From assembly GCA_023423835.1 (NCBI GenBank), contig JAFAEW010000103.1, positions 1-64,000 of the forward strand: a stretch of 64,000 bases of DNA, in the 5' to 3' direction. The notes beneath the pieces were generated by a model. That model was not told the DNA's origin. It did no database searches and was given only the letters and a program-made list of their open reading frames with translations. Positions within the stretch are counted from its first letter, which is position 1; every line of letters starts with the position of its first letter. A program made the position numbers and the translations under genes. The DNA comes from Bacteroidota bacterium (lineage in GTDB: Bacteria > Bacteroidota > Bacteroidia > Chitinophagales > Chitinophagaceae). Below are positions 26,940 to 36,096 of this stretch, piece by piece.

Positions 26940-28958
26940 TCAATTTACGAAGTTCCACCAGATTCCAAATCTAAACCAGAGTGGCCGTTGCGGATAAAAG
27001 GGAGCACTGAAATTATAGCGGGTGAAATTGAATTTGTCTTCGGGATTCACAGAGTTAATATTTTCAAGCCGCAGATAACCTTTGAATGTTTTTATCCGAA
27101 AATTAAGATACAAATTGATGCGGGGCAGGTTGCCGGCAGTACTGATAGAATCCTGCACATAAAATTGCCCGTTAAAAGGCGAATAATTGTCTGCATCATA
27201 AGGACTGTAATACTCTAATTCCAGCCCGGTTGAGAGGTAGAGATTTTTGAAGAAATTTCCTTCGAAGGCGAGGCGGTTTCTCGTGATAAAAAGCGGCAGG
27301 TTAATGGGTGGATTTCCGGTGGCTTTCTGCAGATGCGCTTCCACATACCAATTGATATGGCGGCTGAGCGGAAGTTTTTTATCGCCCTCCACATGCAGCA
27401 CATTAAAAAGGGAAGACTGCTGTTTTGCGCCATAAAAATCATCGAAATAGATGTAATTCGTGATGATGTAATATTCGCCGTTTAAAGCCGCGCTGATCTT
27501 AGGAAAACTCATACTTGCAAATGCTTTCGTAATATTCTGCTTCTTAAAATTCTGATCCGGAAAAACTGGAAACGAAGTTACCTGGGGCGAAAAAATGGCG
27601 GAGGCAGAGCGGTTAACATTATTAAATCCCAACAATAAAGATCCTGATTCGTTATTTAAGACTCTTTCAAGGGATAAGGCCGCCTCATAATCGCCGGCAT
27701 AGTTTCCGGCCGAATAGAGTTTTCCGCTGGCTGCAAGATCCCACTTCTTGTTTCTTGTACGGTTTCTGTATTCCGCGGCCAGATAAACGTTGTTGTATTT
27801 CTTCAGGTAGGGATAATATCCCCCGGCAATCATTTCATATCCTGCTCCCAGTTTTAGAAATTGTGCCGGATTATTTTTCTGCGGATAGGAAATAACATCG
27901 ACCCTGTTTTCGAGGGTTTCCCATTTATCTCTGAAATAAACCTGCCCGGGCGGAAGAAAATTGTAATAGGTTTCATATAATTCATCAACCGGCAGGATAT
28001 CCTGGAAAACATAATTGCTGCTTGTATAACGGATGGTATGCTGAAACCTCAATCTCGGATAGAATAGTTTGATGGTCACCGAATCTGTAACGAGGGAATC
28101 TTTTTGGCCGAAATCGAAACGCTGCCGCAGTAAAACCGTACTGTTGTCGTAAAGCGTTCCTGTATTGATGTTGGTACTGAGAAAATTTCTCGAAAATGAA
28201 GAAGTATTTCCAAGTCGCACAGGAATTCCGAATGGGTCATTAAACGACAGGCCCGTCAGATTATCGGTGTTTTGAATGCCGCCGTTTTCAGATGAACGGA
28301 TCTTATTTGAAATATAGATGATCTCATTTCCATATCGTTTATTACCCGATTGCATGGCAAGATTGATCCGAAGGTTATTATGACTGGTATTTTGATTTTT
28401 GAATGCACCGGGAGCATTGATCATCCGGTATTCGAATGCAAAATTTACATTAGACTTCCGGTTTTGTGTATGCAGCACATTAATCATTTGTTCGGACTTA
28501 CTTCCGAGCATATATCCCAGTTGGGTGAATGGCCGCGTAGTATTGAAAAACCGGGTATTTGCGGTGGTAAACTGATAGATATCGTAACTATGGAAACCCG
28601 CATCGAAGCCAGCCTTCATGAAAGGCGAGAATATCAGCGGGCGGGCGGCATTTCCGAAATTTCCCAGGTCAACATAATAATAAGGAACCGGGAAGCGACT
28701 GTAAAAATCATTGATCGAGGTATCCATCTTGTAGCTTCTGCCCGAATCAAAATAGTGGTAACTGATGGTGATGGAATCGGCATAGGGGTCGCGGTGCTCC
28801 AACTGTTTTTGTGTGGTGTCCTGCGTTATGCGGCGGCTGTCGAATGTTCTTGGCGGACGCAGGTCGGTATCAGGAACTACCTGTGCCTCTGCTCTTGATA
28901 AGGATGCAAAAACGAATAAAAAAACGAAAACGATATTGGCGGTAATTCTCGAGTGCAT
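26940..28958 (-). CDS. Putative outer-membrane porin (Porin_10-like)
   Basis: A 672-residue protein with a signal peptide (hydrophobic stretch at about 7-24, cut after ...EAQ). A Pro/Arg-rich linker follows, then a long beta-barrel pattern of alternating aromatic and polar residues ending in RFGIWWNFVN, a C-terminal strand suited to BAM recognition. This matches the Bacteroidota putative porin family. It lies in the outer membrane; its solute is not known. It follows the purine nucleoside phosphorylase gene by 67 bp on the same strand, which raises but does not prove a role in nucleoside uptake. Confidence 0.8.
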   Translation of the reverse strand: MHSRITANIVFVFLFVFASLSRAEAQVVPDTDLRPPRTFDSRRITQDTTQKQLEHRDPYADSITISYHYFDSGRSYKMDTSINDFYSRFPVPYYYVDLGNFGNAARPLIFSPFMKAGFDAGFHSYDIYQFTTANTRFFNTTRPFTQLGYMLGSKSEQMINVLHTQNRKSNVNFAFEYRMINAPGAFKNQNTSHNNLRINLAMQSGNKRYGNEIIYISNKIRSSENGGIQNTDNLTGLSFNDPFGIPVRLGNTSSFSRNFLSTNINTGTLYDNSTVLLRQRFDFGQKDSLVTDSVTIKLFYPRLRFQHTIRYTSSNYVFQDILPVDELYETYYNFLPPGQVYFRDKWETLENRVDVISYPQKNNPAQFLKLGAGYEMIAGGYYPYLKKYNNVYLAAEYRNRTRNKKWDLAASGKLYSAGNYAGDYEAALSLERVLNNESGSLLLGFNNVNRSASAIFSPQVTSFPVFPDQNFKKQNITKAFASMSFPKISAALNGEYYIITNYIYFDDFYGAKQQSSLFNVLHVEGDKKLPLSRHINWYVEAHLQKATGNPPINLPLFITRNRLAFEGNFFKNLYLSTGLELEYYSPYDADNYSPFNGQFYVQDSISTAGNLPRINLYLNFRIKTFKGYLRLENINSVNPEDKFNFTRYNFSAPFYPQRPLWFRFGIWWNFVN

Positions 28959-29025
28959 GTTAATCGACGCAAAGTAAGGCTAAAGCTTCGATGAAAATAA
29001 GTTGCCGGGGGTGTTTCAACAAAAT

Positions 29026-29853
29026 TTAGGAAACAAAAGCCATCATTTCGTAAAATAACCGGCTGAGTTTTGGTTCAGCCTCTTTAGCGGCCATCAGCAC
29101 TTCCTCGTGGGTAATCGTATTTTCATCCTCGCGGATCCCAAGATCGGTAACCACACTTACCGCAAAAACTTTCATCCCGGCATGTACTGCCACAATAACT
29201 TCCTGAACGGTGCTCATTCCTACCACATCCCCGCCAACGATCTTTATCAATTTGTACTCAGCCCTGGTTTCGAAAGTTGGACCGGTAACTGCGGTATATA
29301 CCCCTTCATGCAACTGCAAACCAAATTTTTCGCCCACCGTCTTTGCCTTTTGAATCAGCTCTGAATCATAAGGCTCACTCATATCGGGAAATCTTACGCC
29401 AAGCGCTTCTTCATTGGGACCGATCAGCGGATTTACCGTAAAGAAGCTGATATGATCCTTGATGATCATCAGATCTCCCACCTTGTAATCAGAATTTACT
29501 GCTCCCGATGCATTTGAAATGAAGATAAAACCGGCACCAAGCATCTTCATCACCCTGACCGGGTAAGTTATCTGCCATGGGCTGTAGCCTTCGTAATAAT
29601 GAAATCTTCCCGCCATTACCACTACCCGCTTTCCATTGAGCTTTCCAAACAACAACTTTCCCTGATGACCTTCAACCGTACTTACCGGAAAATGCGGGAT
29701 CTTATCATAGTCAATGGCACATTCCAACTCAATTTCTTCCGTCAGTTTTCCTAAACCACTTCCTAATATAATAGCAGCATCGGGCTTTTGATCGTATTGC
29801 TGCTTAATAAAGGACAAGGTTTCGGATAACTTCTGCATTAAAGGAGCACTCAT
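29026..29853 (-). CDS. punA: Purine nucleoside phosphorylase (class I, trimeric)
   Basis: A 275-residue enzyme with the phosphate-binding motif ILGSGLGKL, the conserved HFHYYEGYSP segment (here RFHYYEGYSP), SNASGAVN and the purine-site GGDVVGMSTVQEVIVA. It cleaves inosine and guanosine with phosphate to base plus ribose-1-phosphate. The residues GMSTVPE in most members read GMSTVQE here, the glutamate being kept. Transcribed from a candidate promoter at 29892-29899, in line with the downstream porin gene. MTA phosphorylase is the main alternative, but the glycine-rich start and the GMST segment favour PNP. Confidence 0.93.
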   Translation of the reverse strand: MSAPLMQKLSETLSFIKQQYDQKPDAAIILGSGLGKLTEEIELECAIDYDKIPHFPVSTVEGHQGKLLFGKLNGKRVVVMAGRFHYYEGYSPWQITYPVRVMKMLGAGFIFISNASGAVNSDYKVGDLMIIKDHISFFTVNPLIGPNEEALGVRFPDMSEPYDSELIQKAKTVGEKFGLQLHEGVYTAVTGPTFETRAEYKLIKIVGGDVVGMSTVQEVIVAVHAGMKVFAVSVVTDLGIREDENTITHEEVLMAAKEAEPKLSRLFYEMMAFVS

Positions 29854-29891
29854 GGTCTTATTTGTCTTTGAATTTTAAAGATTAAACGCGG

Positions 29892-29899
29892 CAAATATA
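29892..29899 (-). promoter_or_regulatory. Candidate -7 element for the nucleoside phosphorylase gene
   Basis: The minus strand reads TATATTTG, a full match to TAnnTTTG, 39 bp before the ATG at 29853. Confidence 0.4.
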
Positions 29900-29904
29900 A
29901 CTAC

Positions 29905-29928
29905 GCATCTTCGCTTTGGGTAAGATGC
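29905..29928. other. Perfect 7-bp hairpin after the AAA ATPase gene
   Basis: GCATCTT (29905-29911) and AAGATGC (29922-29928) pair across 10 nt. It lies between the ATPase stop and the phosphorylase promoter and lacks a T run, so it may be a weak terminator or transcript-end stabiliser. Confidence 0.4.
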
Positions 29929-29934
29929 ATTGTA

Positions 29935-31479
29935 TTATCTGAAATCTTCATTGTCAAACTCATCATCTTCCTCATTGCTAAAATTTCCCAGATTCATCAT
30001 ACTTCCGATCAGATCTTTGAACTGCGTTTTTCCTTCAATGGTGTTTTTGCTGATCAATGAATACGACGAAAGGCCGTATAAGACAAATTCCATAAGCAAG
30101 GCCGTTTCGCGTTCATTTGCCCGGGGATACAATTTCTTCACCAATCCGTAAAGTCCTTCTACCTTGTAGAGTTCGCGGATCTTTTCTGCATCGTTCATTT
30201 CCCATCCCAGGTCTACATGATTTCCCCGGTCAAACCAGCGGGTTATATTTTTGTACGGACTTTCTTCTTCCTTTGGATTTGGCTGTCCCTTCCCCTTTCG
30301 TTTTTTCAAACCTTCGGGGTTCGGGAAATATTGTACAAACTGTGTTCTGATCGCCTTATCAATCAAATGCAGTGCAACCTGATACGGGCCTTCCTGTTCG
30401 CCTTCATATACCAATTCGATCTTTCCGGTAATGGAAGGGATTATTCCCGTAAGATCGCTGATCCAAACCTGGGTACCCGATTCGCGGTTAAGAATCGCCC
30501 TTCTTTCCGCAGTACTGATTGCATTTTCAAAAGCCGTAATGGTAAGCCTTGCGCTCACACCACTTTTCTTGTCGATGTATTCACTTCCCCTCGCTTCAAA
30601 TGCTACCTGTTCAATCAATCGTCTTACCAGGTCACTAACCGTGATCGATTCGTTTTGTTCGGTTAAAACATTTGCCTCCTGCTCGGTAATAGAAAGTGCG
30701 GTTTCAATGGTTTTCGGATAATGCGTTAAGATCTGGCTTTGAATTCTGTCTTTCAAAGGCGTAACGATGCTTCCTCTGTTGGTATAATCTTCAGGATTTG
30801 CGGTAAAAACAAATAAAATATCGAGTGGAATACGCAGCTTAAATCCCCTTATCTGAATGTCTCCCTCCTCGAGAATATTAAACAATGCTACCTGTATTCT
30901 TGCCTGCAGATCCGGGATTTCATTGATTACGAAAATACCTCTGTTGCTCCTCGGAATGATTCCGTAGTGGATTACCCGTTCATCCGCAAATGTCAGCTTC
31001 AGATGGGCCGCTTTTATCGGATCTATATCACCGATGAGATCCGCAACACTAACATCCGGGGTGGCAAGTTTCTCGCCATATCGCTGGCTTCTGTGCAGCC
31101 ATGCCACCGGCGTTTCGTCGCCGAGCTCGGCTATCAGGTCGCGGGCATATTTGCTCAATGGATTAAACGGATCGTCGTTTACCTCGCTGCCCTGTACTAT
31201 GGGAATAAACTCATCCAGCAACCCGGTCATCTGCCGCGCCATGCGTGTTTTCGCCTGTCCTCTCAAACCCAGAAATAAAATGTTGTGACGGCTAAGCAAA
31301 GCCCTTTCCGTATCGGGAATTACCGATTCTTCATATCCTATGATGCCCGTGAAAGTATTCTCCTTATTTCTGATCTTTTCAATGAGATTTTTACGAATCT
31401 CGTCTTTTATGGAAAGCGAAGTGTAATTCGTTTTCTTAAGGTCGCCCAATGTCTTTATCGAATCAATATTCATGTTCAT
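29935..31479 (-). CDS. ChlI/MoxR-like AAA+ ATPase
   Basis: A 514-residue protein with one AAA+ module of the magnesium chelatase subunit I type. Walker A reads GLRGQAKTRMA, the Walker B region IFVINEIPDL has N in place of the first D, sensor 1 is VFTANPEDYTNRG, and PLKDRIQSQI holds the arginine finger. The C-terminal third is acidic and unrelated to metal chelation. Magnesium chelatase is unlikely, since no chlorophyll genes are near; in Bacteroidota such ATPases usually pair with a von Willebrand A protein and act as protein remodelling factors. No such partner is adjacent here. A second ATG at 31473 is possible. Confidence 0.85.
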   Translation of the reverse strand: MNMNIDSIKTLGDLKKTNYTSLSIKDEIRKNLIEKIRNKENTFTGIIGYEESVIPDTERALLSRHNILFLGLRGQAKTRMARQMTGLLDEFIPIVQGSEVNDDPFNPLSKYARDLIAELGDETPVAWLHRSQRYGEKLATPDVSVADLIGDIDPIKAAHLKLTFADERVIHYGIIPRSNRGIFVINEIPDLQARIQVALFNILEEGDIQIRGFKLRIPLDILFVFTANPEDYTNRGSIVTPLKDRIQSQILTHYPKTIETALSITEQEANVLTEQNESITVSDLVRRLIEQVAFEARGSEYIDKKSGVSARLTITAFENAISTAERRAILNRESGTQVWISDLTGIIPSITGKIELVYEGEQEGPYQVALHLIDKAIRTQFVQYFPNPEGLKKRKGKGQPNPKEEESPYKNITRWFDRGNHVDLGWEMNDAEKIRELYKVEGLYGLVKKLYPRANERETALLMEFVLYGLSSYSLISKNTIEGKTQFKDLIGSMMNLGNFSNEEDDEFDNEDFR

Positions 31480-31578
31480 TATCCTGTCTGGTGTTATTAC
31501 AAAATTTGAAGTTAAGCCAAAGTTTACAGTTCGTGCCGGTTATTGATTTCAGTGAATGTTAAATTACGAAAACCGCTT

Positions 31579-32076
31579 TTATTTGCTTTTTTGCTTTTGA
31601 AGGAAGTAAATAAAATCTGTTGAAGGAATATTTTTTTGATGAAGCTGTTGCAGCAGATTTACAACCTGTCCGCGATGATAGGTACCGTGGTTACTCATGT
31701 GCATCAATACTTTCCAGACTTCACTCTTGAAAAATTCTTTTTTACTGTTGTAATACGCAAACTCATGCAGTAAGGAAGCCTCGGATGAACGGGCAACCCA
31801 TTCTTTCCATTTTGCCGACTGCGTTCTAAGATTGAAGGCTATCTGTGGAAACGGCATCTCATTGAACTGGGGATATTCCACTTTCTCTACCAATCTGATC
31901 CTTTGCCACCACACAAATTCGGCATACCAAACGTGAAAAAAAGTTTCGGAGATTGACCGGAAACTTGAAGGAAGCTGCTCATTCAAAAGCTTTTCATCCA
32001 GTTTAAGAGAATAGTCAAGCAGTCTTTCATTCGCCCAGAGATTATACGAAGAATAAGCCTCCAATATTTCCTTCAT
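31579..32076 (-). CDS. DinB family protein
   Basis: A 165-residue four-helix-bundle protein of the DinB/YfiT superfamily. It starts with YNLWANERLLDY, has a histidine in ETFFHVWYAEFVWW and the two closely spaced histidines of SNHGTYHRGQV, which together fit the three-histidine metal site. Members are thiol transferases, hydrolases or stress proteins; no specific activity can be given. It stands alone on the minus strand, divergent from the serine hydrolase. Confidence 0.88.
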   Translation of the reverse strand: MKEILEAYSSYNLWANERLLDYSLKLDEKLLNEQLPSSFRSISETFFHVWYAEFVWWQRIRLVEKVEYPQFNEMPFPQIAFNLRTQSAKWKEWVARSSEASLLHEFAYYNSKKEFFKSEVWKVLMHMSNHGTYHRGQVVNLLQQLHQKNIPSTDFIYFLQKQKSK

Positions 32077-32152
32077 TGCCTTTAATTAAATTAATTTTGA
32101 CGGTCGATCTGATATTTCTCCAAAATTATCTAAAAAATTAAACCACTGAAGT

Positions 32153-33949
32153 ATGAAAAAAATTGCAATCCTGATTTTAGCTTTTTTATCCATTCAGACT
32201 TTTGCACAGAAAGACAAACGTTTTGAGGGATTGGATAAGGAGTTTCAGAAAGTCTTGTCAGAATGGAAAGCGGCAGGATTTGCGGTAGCAGTGGTGGAAA
32301 AAGACAAAGTCATCTATGCCGATGGATTCGGCTATCAGGATATTGCAAATAAGGTTCCTGTATCAACCAATACGCAGTTTGCCATCGGAAGCTGCTCCAA
32401 GGCATTTACCGCGGCCTTACTCGGATTGTTACGAAAGGATGATAAAGTGGATTTTGACAAGCCCGTGCGGAACTATTTGCCGCAACTGATGTTTCAGACC
32501 GATGAATTAAACAACCATGTAACCCTTAGAGATATGATGTCGCACCGGACGGGATTGCCGAGACACGATTTTTCATGGTATTTATTCCCATCCCATTCGA
32601 AGGACAGTTTGATTGAAAGAATCAAATACCTCGAACCCTCCGCCGGTCTGCGCGAAAAATGGCAATACAACAATTTCATGTATCTCGCTGCGGGTAGGGT
32701 TACGGAACAGATTACCGGGAAAAGCTGGGAGGAAAATATCCGGGAAAAAATATTTCTTCCATTGGGAATGACGCAATCAAATGTGTCATTGAAGGAATGG
32801 GTCAATTTTCCAAATGCGGCAACCGGGTACGATGTAAAAAAAGACACGATCCACAAAATGGATTATTACGACATTGCTGCCATGTCGCCGGCCGGGAGTA
32901 TAAACAGTACGGTCAACGATATGAGTAAGTGGATGATTACGTGGATCAATAACGGAAAATACAACGGCAAGGAAATTCTTCCTGCTTCCTATATCAATGA
33001 AGCGATATCCTCCCAGATGGTGATGAATGGCGCCTTACCAACCGAGCAAACTCCGGATGTGTTCTTTGCAAATTACGGGTTTGGATGGATGACCAGTTCT
33101 TATCGCGGACATTACCGGGTAGAACATGGCGGAAATATTGACGGATTTAGTGCAAGCACCTGCCTGTTTCCATCTGACAGTATCGGGATTGTGGTTCTTT
33201 GCAATCAGAATGGTTCGAGTGTGCCCGCCGTAGTGCGCAATATCCTCGCCGACCGCGTTTTGGGATTACAAAGAAAAGACTGGCAATCGACCCTGAAGTC
33301 CGCTTACGACAAAGCGCAAAAGGCAGAAAAGGAAGCGGAGGCAAATGAGGTTTCCAATCAGGCGCAGGGAACCAAACCTTCGCACAAATTGCCAGATTAT
33401 GAAGGCAATTTTAATAACAAAGGCTACGGAACGGTGGAAATCAGTTCGAAAAATGATTCTCTGTTTGCAAAAATCGGAACCAGAAATCTTTGGCTCAGCC
33501 ATTTTCATTACGATGTTTTCCAACCTTTGGAAATAACGAAAAATGAAGGGATTGACACCTCCAACCGCGATTGGCCGAAAATGACTTTCGGAATGAGCGA
33601 AGCCGGTGAAATAAACCGCATTTCCATCGGTTTTGAACCGACCCTGAAGCCGATCATTTTCAACAGAATTCCAAAAATTATCCAACTCGCGACCGATAGT
33701 CTTCAACAGTTTGTAGGCGAATACGACATCAGCGGCGTAACAATTAAGATTTACAGAAAAGGAAAGGATGGCCTTGCCATGTCAGTCCCCGGTCAACAGG
33801 AATATGAGTTGCAGCCGGTTCAGGATGATTTGTTTACCATCAAAGATCTCAGCGGATTTAAAGTGCAGTTTATCAAAAACGAGAAAAATGAAGTGACGGA
33901 GCTCCTATCCATTCAGCCCAACGGCACTTTCAAGGCTAAAAGAAAATAA
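32153..33949 (+). CDS. Serine hydrolase (class C beta-lactamase fold) with C-terminal DUF3471-type domain
   Basis: A 598-residue exported enzyme with a signal peptide (cut near residue 19). The beta-lactamase-fold domain has the SxxK pair S80-C-S-K83, the YxN motif in WQYNNFMY and an HGG motif in RVEHGGNIDG. A lipocalin-like DUF3471 domain follows from about residue 400, after a Lys/Glu-rich linker, and ends the chain. Relatives are D-amino-acid peptidases, esterases and true AmpC; the extra C-terminal domain points to peptidase or esterase rather than resistance enzyme. It converges with the next gene with only 4 bp between. Confidence 0.9.
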   Translation: MKKIAILILAFLSIQTFAQKDKRFEGLDKEFQKVLSEWKAAGFAVAVVEKDKVIYADGFGYQDIANKVPVSTNTQFAIGSCSKAFTAALLGLLRKDDKVDFDKPVRNYLPQLMFQTDELNNHVTLRDMMSHRTGLPRHDFSWYLFPSHSKDSLIERIKYLEPSAGLREKWQYNNFMYLAAGRVTEQITGKSWEENIREKIFLPLGMTQSNVSLKEWVNFPNAATGYDVKKDTIHKMDYYDIAAMSPAGSINSTVNDMSKWMITWINNGKYNGKEILPASYINEAISSQMVMNGALPTEQTPDVFFANYGFGWMTSSYRGHYRVEHGGNIDGFSASTCLFPSDSIGIVVLCNQNGSSVPAVVRNILADRVLGLQRKDWQSTLKSAYDKAQKAEKEAEANEVSNQAQGTKPSHKLPDYEGNFNNKGYGTVEISSKNDSLFAKIGTRNLWLSHFHYDVFQPLEITKNEGIDTSNRDWPKMTFGMSEAGEINRISIGFEPTLKPIIFNRIPKIIQLATDSLQQFVGEYDISGVTIKIYRKGKDGLAMSVPGQQEYELQPVQDDLFTIKDLSGFKVQFIKNEKNEVTELLSIQPNGTFKAKRK

Positions 33950-33953
33950 ACTT

Positions 33954-35432
33954 TTACGCTTCAGGATGATTATACAGGGGCAGACCATTGATCACTTTCG
34001 CAATGGCCTCTTCCTGAATGGCGATTCCTTTTGCTGAAGCTTCCTGCCGGATCTTTCCCGAATCTTTTTCAATTTCTGCAATTGGAATCGCTTTGGCTCT
34101 TTTTTCCATTGGCGGATTCAATTTTCCGGTTTTCTCAAATTCTGAAGCAGCAAGCAGGATGTCGGAAGGCAGATCGGTTTCACACCGGTAGGCAAGTTCG
34201 ATAAACTGTTTGGCAAAATAGCTGTCGATCTGAATTCTCCGCTTCGACAGATGCGCAAATTGTCCTAATACGCGGCAAATATTTTCGCGTTCATCCGGAC
34301 TTAACTGTTCCGCAAAATCATATTCCTCAATCTTTTTCAAACTAAGGATTACGGGCTCAAGCGCATCCACTGAAATGATAAAAACATTGTGGATGTCGTG
34401 TTTGTAAACAAACGATCTCAGATGGTCAAGAGTGTTGGAGGGAACGACAAAGAAAACATCGGTTTTCACATTTTCCTGTTTCGCGTACTTCTTTGCTTTT
34501 TCCGCCTGGTCTTTCAGATAGGCGGGAAAATTGGCAAGGTCATCACCACCCGGACTTTTCGCATCAAACACAATATATTCCTCACAAATGAAAAGTGTAT
34601 TGTCCGGATCTCCCTTAAATGAAACCTTATCGATGTATTGTATGGTATATTTCTGGCAGATGGATTTGATGATGCTTTTTGCCCACTCCTGGTGGCGGCT
34701 CCAGGTTTCTTTCAACGCCCTTATGCGCCGGATCTCTGCCTGATTTCTCGATTCAATCTCTGCAGATCTCTCACTCTGGATCTGCGCCTGGATTTTAGAA
34801 AGTGTGGCCATACAGTTTGAATGTTCTGCCTGTCTGAATTCTTCATCTTTCAACAGCCGGGTGCTCTCTTTAGTCAGTCGTTCGCAATCTGACCGTATCC
34901 CCTGCAGCCTGCCCTTCGATTCAGAAAGTTCGTTTTCCAGTTGTAGCTTCCTGGCGGATAAGGTGGCGATGGCTTCGGCCTTTGAAGCGATTTCTTCCGA
35001 TAGTCTTTTGTTTTGCCGGTTGTAATGATCAATCCGTTCGTTCAGCCGGTCGTTGTCTGATCGCAATTCGGCAATCTTCTCGCGAAAAGCATCAATCGTA
35101 GTGCCTTGTGAAGAATTAGCAGAAGTTAGCTGTGATATTCTGCCGGTTGCATCACGAATGTTGTCGTTTAGCCTTTGAACTTCATTTTCTTTCTTTAAAG
35201 CTGCTTCCACTGCTGATGCTGCTTCTTTCCGCAAGTTGCTGTTCTCCGATTCCAGTCGCATCACCATTAAACTATTGTGATCGAGACCGACAATTAGTTT
35301 TTGAAGATCGGCCGCGGCATCGAACAAAAGGTCTTTTATTTTCTTCCAACTGAATATTCTGCCTAAAAAACTCATCGACCTCAGTTCATGTATCAGCCGT
35401 TTAAGGTTGTCGAAGTGATTATCCATCGCCAT
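33954..35432 (-). CDS. Coiled-coil protein with RmuC-like nuclease candidate domain
   Basis: The start is placed at 35432 (MAMDNHFDNL); an earlier in-frame start at 35513 adds a hydrophobic tail unlike the rest. The 492-residue protein has a long coiled coil (about 45-245) and a compact C-terminal domain. That domain holds GDPDN at 274-278 and FDAKSP at 289-294, which together look like a PD-(D/E)xK nuclease core, as in RmuC. RmuC proteins also have a coiled coil before such a domain and limit recombination between inverted repeats. The standard RmuC consensus is not obvious, so this is a divergent relative or a separate family. No neighbour explains it. Confidence 0.6.
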   Translation of the reverse strand: MAMDNHFDNLKRLIHELRSMSFLGRIFSWKKIKDLLFDAAADLQKLIVGLDHNSLMVMRLESENSNLRKEAASAVEAALKKENEVQRLNDNIRDATGRISQLTSANSSQGTTIDAFREKIAELRSDNDRLNERIDHYNRQNKRLSEEIASKAEAIATLSARKLQLENELSESKGRLQGIRSDCERLTKESTRLLKDEEFRQAEHSNCMATLSKIQAQIQSERSAEIESRNQAEIRRIRALKETWSRHQEWAKSIIKSICQKYTIQYIDKVSFKGDPDNTLFICEEYIVFDAKSPGGDDLANFPAYLKDQAEKAKKYAKQENVKTDVFFVVPSNTLDHLRSFVYKHDIHNVFIISVDALEPVILSLKKIEEYDFAEQLSPDERENICRVLGQFAHLSKRRIQIDSYFAKQFIELAYRCETDLPSDILLAASEFEKTGKLNPPMEKRAKAIPIAEIEKDSGKIRQEASAKGIAIQEEAIAKVINGLPLYNHPEA

Positions 35433-35534
35433 GCAAATTTGATTGAAACTTAAAATTAGGATTAATGAAGCAACTCGGGCAGACCCGGTAAAAATAGTTT
35501 CCGGCGACTGCAAATCCTGAAGTAAACATTGCTT

Positions 35535-35542
35535 TATATTTG
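35535..35542 (+). promoter_or_regulatory. Candidate -7 element for the DUF4142 gene
   Basis: TATATTTG matches TAnnTTTG and lies 28 bp before the ATG at 35571. Confidence 0.4.
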
Positions 35543-35570
35543 CAGGGATTAATCAGCAAGTTTTAAAATT

Positions 35571-36092
35571 ATGAATCGCATATTGCTCCTTATCATCGCT
35601 GTTTCAACAATTTTTTCTTTCGGTTGCTCAAAAGAGGAAGCGGGCGGAATGAACAGTACGGATGAAAAATTTATGGTGTCAGCAGCTTTGACTGATCTCG
35701 CCGAAATAGATTTCGCTACAATGGCACTTTCGAAAAGCGAGACCGATTCTGTTCTCAACTTTGCTACTGCGATGAATCTCGATCACACAGCCAATCTTTC
35801 GACCCTAAGAGACTCACTTGCAAGGGAATTGAATTATAAACATCTGCCGACTACTATCGATACGGCACATATGTCTTTAAAAATAAAAATATCTGCCCTC
35901 ACCGGCTACGATTTCGATACGGCTTATATTAACGGACAAATCAGAGATCACCAATCTGCCATTGCCGACTATAATATGGAAATCCGCAACGGCTACAACA
36001 AGGGTATCAAAGCTTTTGCTGCCGATAAATTGCCAATGCTACAGATGCATCTCGACCGGGCAAAAGCGGTGGCAAAATCGCTCCATCCGTAA
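35571..36092 (+). CDS. DUF4142 lipoprotein
   Basis: A 173-residue protein with a lipoprotein signal: hydrophobic MNRILLLIIAVSTIF, then the lipobox FSFGC with the lipidated cysteine at residue 19. The mature part is all-alpha and matches DUF4142: FMVSAALTDLAEIDFA, a DHTANLS segment, YINGQIRDHQSAI. It has a ferritin-like helical bundle pattern but the family has no proven enzymatic role and is often found with envelope or stress genes. It converges with the ABC exporter gene, with 4 bp between. Confidence 0.85.
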   Translation: MNRILLLIIAVSTIFSFGCSKEEAGGMNSTDEKFMVSAALTDLAEIDFATMALSKSETDSVLNFATAMNLDHTANLSTLRDSLARELNYKHLPTTIDTAHMSLKIKISALTGYDFDTAYINGQIRDHQSAIADYNMEIRNGYNKGIKAFAADKLPMLQMHLDRAKAVAKSLHP

Positions 36093-36096
36093 CTGG

